From Ahaetulla prasina (lineage: Eukaryota > Chordata > Lepidosauria > Squamata > Colubridae), in NCBI RefSeq assembly GCF_028640845.1, contig NC_080543.1, positions 4,913,959-4,977,958 on the forward strand: 64,000 nucleotides of DNA, read 5' to 3'. Positions 62,395 through 64,000 of this stretch are shown here, piece after piece. Under the pieces are notes generated by a model. It had not been told where the DNA came from and did not search any database. It saw only the letters and a list, made by a program, of their open reading frames with translations. The first letter of the stretch is position 1; each line of letters starts with the position of its first letter. The translations under genes and the position numbers were made by a program.

Positions 62395-63483
62395 ATTTCA
62401 ATTTTTATACCGCCCTTCTCCCGAAGGACTCAGGGCGGTTTACAGCCAAGTAAAAAAAATAATACAAAAATTAAGAACAATTTTAAGAAACTAATTTAAA
62501 TTGGCCGAAATGCTAAAAATCTACTAAAACCCCATTAAAAACTAATTAAGACTGTTAAAAAACTATTAGGCCAGTCCTGCCCGGTGAAATAAAAGAGTCT
62601 TCAGCTCACGCCGTGGTGGCTCAGGTTGTAAGATAGCCTGTTATTAAAACACAGCAGCCTGCAATTACTGCAGGCTCGAGTCCCACCAGGCCCAAGGTTG
62701 ACCCAGCCTTCCATCCTTTATAAGGTAGGTAAAATGAGGACCCAGATTGTTGGGGGGGCAATAAGTTGACTTTGTATATAAATATACAAATAGAATGAGA
62801 CTATTGCCTTACACACTGTAAGCCGCCCTGAGTCTTCGGAGAAGGGCGGGATATAAATGTAAATAAAAAAGAAAAAAAATGGAAAAAAAAAGAAACTAAT
62901 TTAAATTGGCCGAAATGCTAAAAATCTACTAAAACCCCATTAAAAACTAATTAAAACTGTTAAAAAACTATATGGGCCTCTGGTGGCTCAACAGGCTAAT
63001 GCAGCCTGTTATTAACAGCAACTGCCTGCAATATTGCAGGTTCAAGTCCCACCAGGCCCAAGGTTGACTCAGCCTTCCATCCTTTATAAGGTAGGTAAAA
63101 TGAGGACCCAAATTGTTGGGGGGCAATAAGTTGACTTTGTATATAGTATACAAATGGATGAAGACTATTGCCTGGCATAGTGTAAGCCGCCCTGAGTCTT
63201 CGGAGAAGGGCGGGATATAAATGCAAATAAAAATTTAAAAAATTAAAAAATTAGCCCAGTCCTGCCCGGTGAAATAAAAGAGTCTTCAGCTCACGCCGGA
63301 AGGCCCGGAAGTCAGGGAATTGGCGCAACATTGGAGGTAGTTCGTTCCAGAGGGCTGGGGCCCCCACAGAGAAGGCCCTCCTCCTGGGGGTCGCCAGCCG
63401 ACATTGTCTGGCCGACGGCACCCTGACGAGGCCCTCTCTGTGGGAGCGCACTGGTCGAGGTGGCAGCAGGCGGTCCCGTAAAT
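62395..63483 (-). mobile_element. L2/CR1-group LINE 3' part with two SINE insertions and local duplications
   Basis: The tail complement TATACCGCCCTTCTCCCGAA is at 62407. The segment AACTAATTTAAATTGGCCGA occurs at about 62490 and 62893, and CCCGGTGAAATAAAAGAGTC at about 62580 and 63266. Two SINEs (about 62607-62875 and 62983-63240) with GCCGCCCTGAGTCTTCGGAG ends lie between. The last part (63290-63483) encodes the C-terminal RFGVGAPALWNELP-type sequence. Confidence 0.7.
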
Positions 63484-63615
63484 ATCATATCTGACAAATG
63501 GTTCTCCAATCTCTTCTTCAAAACCTCCAGTGATTGGAGCAGCCACAACCTCTGGAGGCAAAGTTGTTACACTTGATTAATTGTTCTCACTGTCCGGAAA
63601 TTTCTCCTTCATGGA
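63484..63615 (-). mobile_element. CR1 LINE fragment
   Basis: CATATCTGACAAATGGTTCT to CTGTCCGGAAATTTCTCC, complement of the RT end. 63616-63845 has no recognised element. Confidence 0.65.
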
Positions 63616-63849
63616 AAACAACTTTTGTTCCTCTCTGGTATGGCCGTTGGACGCCGAACATTTCAGAGTCCAATCCAGATGGGACCGGATGATATTACTG
63701 ACCGATGTTGACGTAACCAGGAGAGTGAAGCGTTATGGAACCATGGATGGATGATGTTCTATATGGAGTACATCCATGACGTGCACGGATGATGTGCAGA
63801 GAGCCAGAAAGGGCATTCTTGGAGTCTTATTATGCTGGCCGAATCATTG

Positions 63850-64000
63850 TATAGAATTGAATTTTTTTTTATTGGCCAAGTGTGATTGGAAACACAAGGA
63901 ATTTGTCTTGGTGCAAATGCTCTCAGTGTACATAAAAGAAAAGATACGTTCATCAAGGTACAACATTTACAACACAATTGATGGTCAATATATCAATATA
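63850..64000 (-). mobile_element. CR1-type LINE 3'UTR, cut by the window edge
   Basis: TTTTTTATTGGCCAAGTGTG and AATTTGTCTTGGTGCAAATG, as at 34770 and 35130; continues past 64000. Confidence 0.8.

Overview
The window is nuclear DNA of a vertebrate, most probably an advanced (colubroid) snake. Its genes have introns with GT-AG borders. The repeats are typical of squamates: CR1-type LINE 3' ends that run into (TTCTA)n/(AATAG)n microsatellites, several tRNA-derived SINEs, 5S-like repeat heads, and hAT, Tc1/mariner and pogo-like elements. The species call is an inference from these repeats; no mitochondrial or other diagnostic locus is present.

Two real protein-coding genes lie head to head. EMSY is on the minus strand. 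Its initiator exon (16,737-16,845) and nine further coding exons down to position 339 are here, giving about 558 N-terminal residues; the rest lies off the left edge. THAP12 (older name PRKRIR) is complete on the plus strand: five coding exons between 42,997 and 56,206, 765 residues, plus a 3'UTR ending near an AATAAA at 57,313. All deduced exon phases join without a frameshift or stop, so both genes look intact. Several EMSY exons are too short to appear as long open frames and were found from splice sites and family knowledge.

Layout: 0.3-16.8 kb, EMSY exons in transposon-rich introns; 16.8-42.8 kb, EMSY leader intron plus intergenic DNA, with a tandemly duplicated CpG-rich block at 27.6-29.2 kb (best candidate for the EMSY promoter), a 2-kb purine-only minisatellite (25.4-27.5 kb), a 41-bp minisatellite inside a hAT element (30.6-32.6 kb), and a duplicated 1.3-1.5-kb non-repeat segment (37.0-39.8 kb); 41.16-41.38 kb, a second CpG/NRF1-rich candidate promoter; 42.8-57.3 kb, THAP12, whose first intron holds a dense array of ACTACA...CCAT motifs resembling ZNF143/THAP11 sites; 57.3-64 kb, downstream intergenic repeats.

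No unknown multi-gene system is visible. The most unusual signals are regulatory or structural: the motif array next to the THAP12 promoter, the duplicated promoter-like island, and repeated birth of minisatellites inside transposable elements (the same SINE segment expanded at three separate places, and two hAT-type elements with internal arrays). THAP12 is itself a THAP-domain protein with a hAT-transposase-like body, sitting in a region full of non-autonomous hAT debris.
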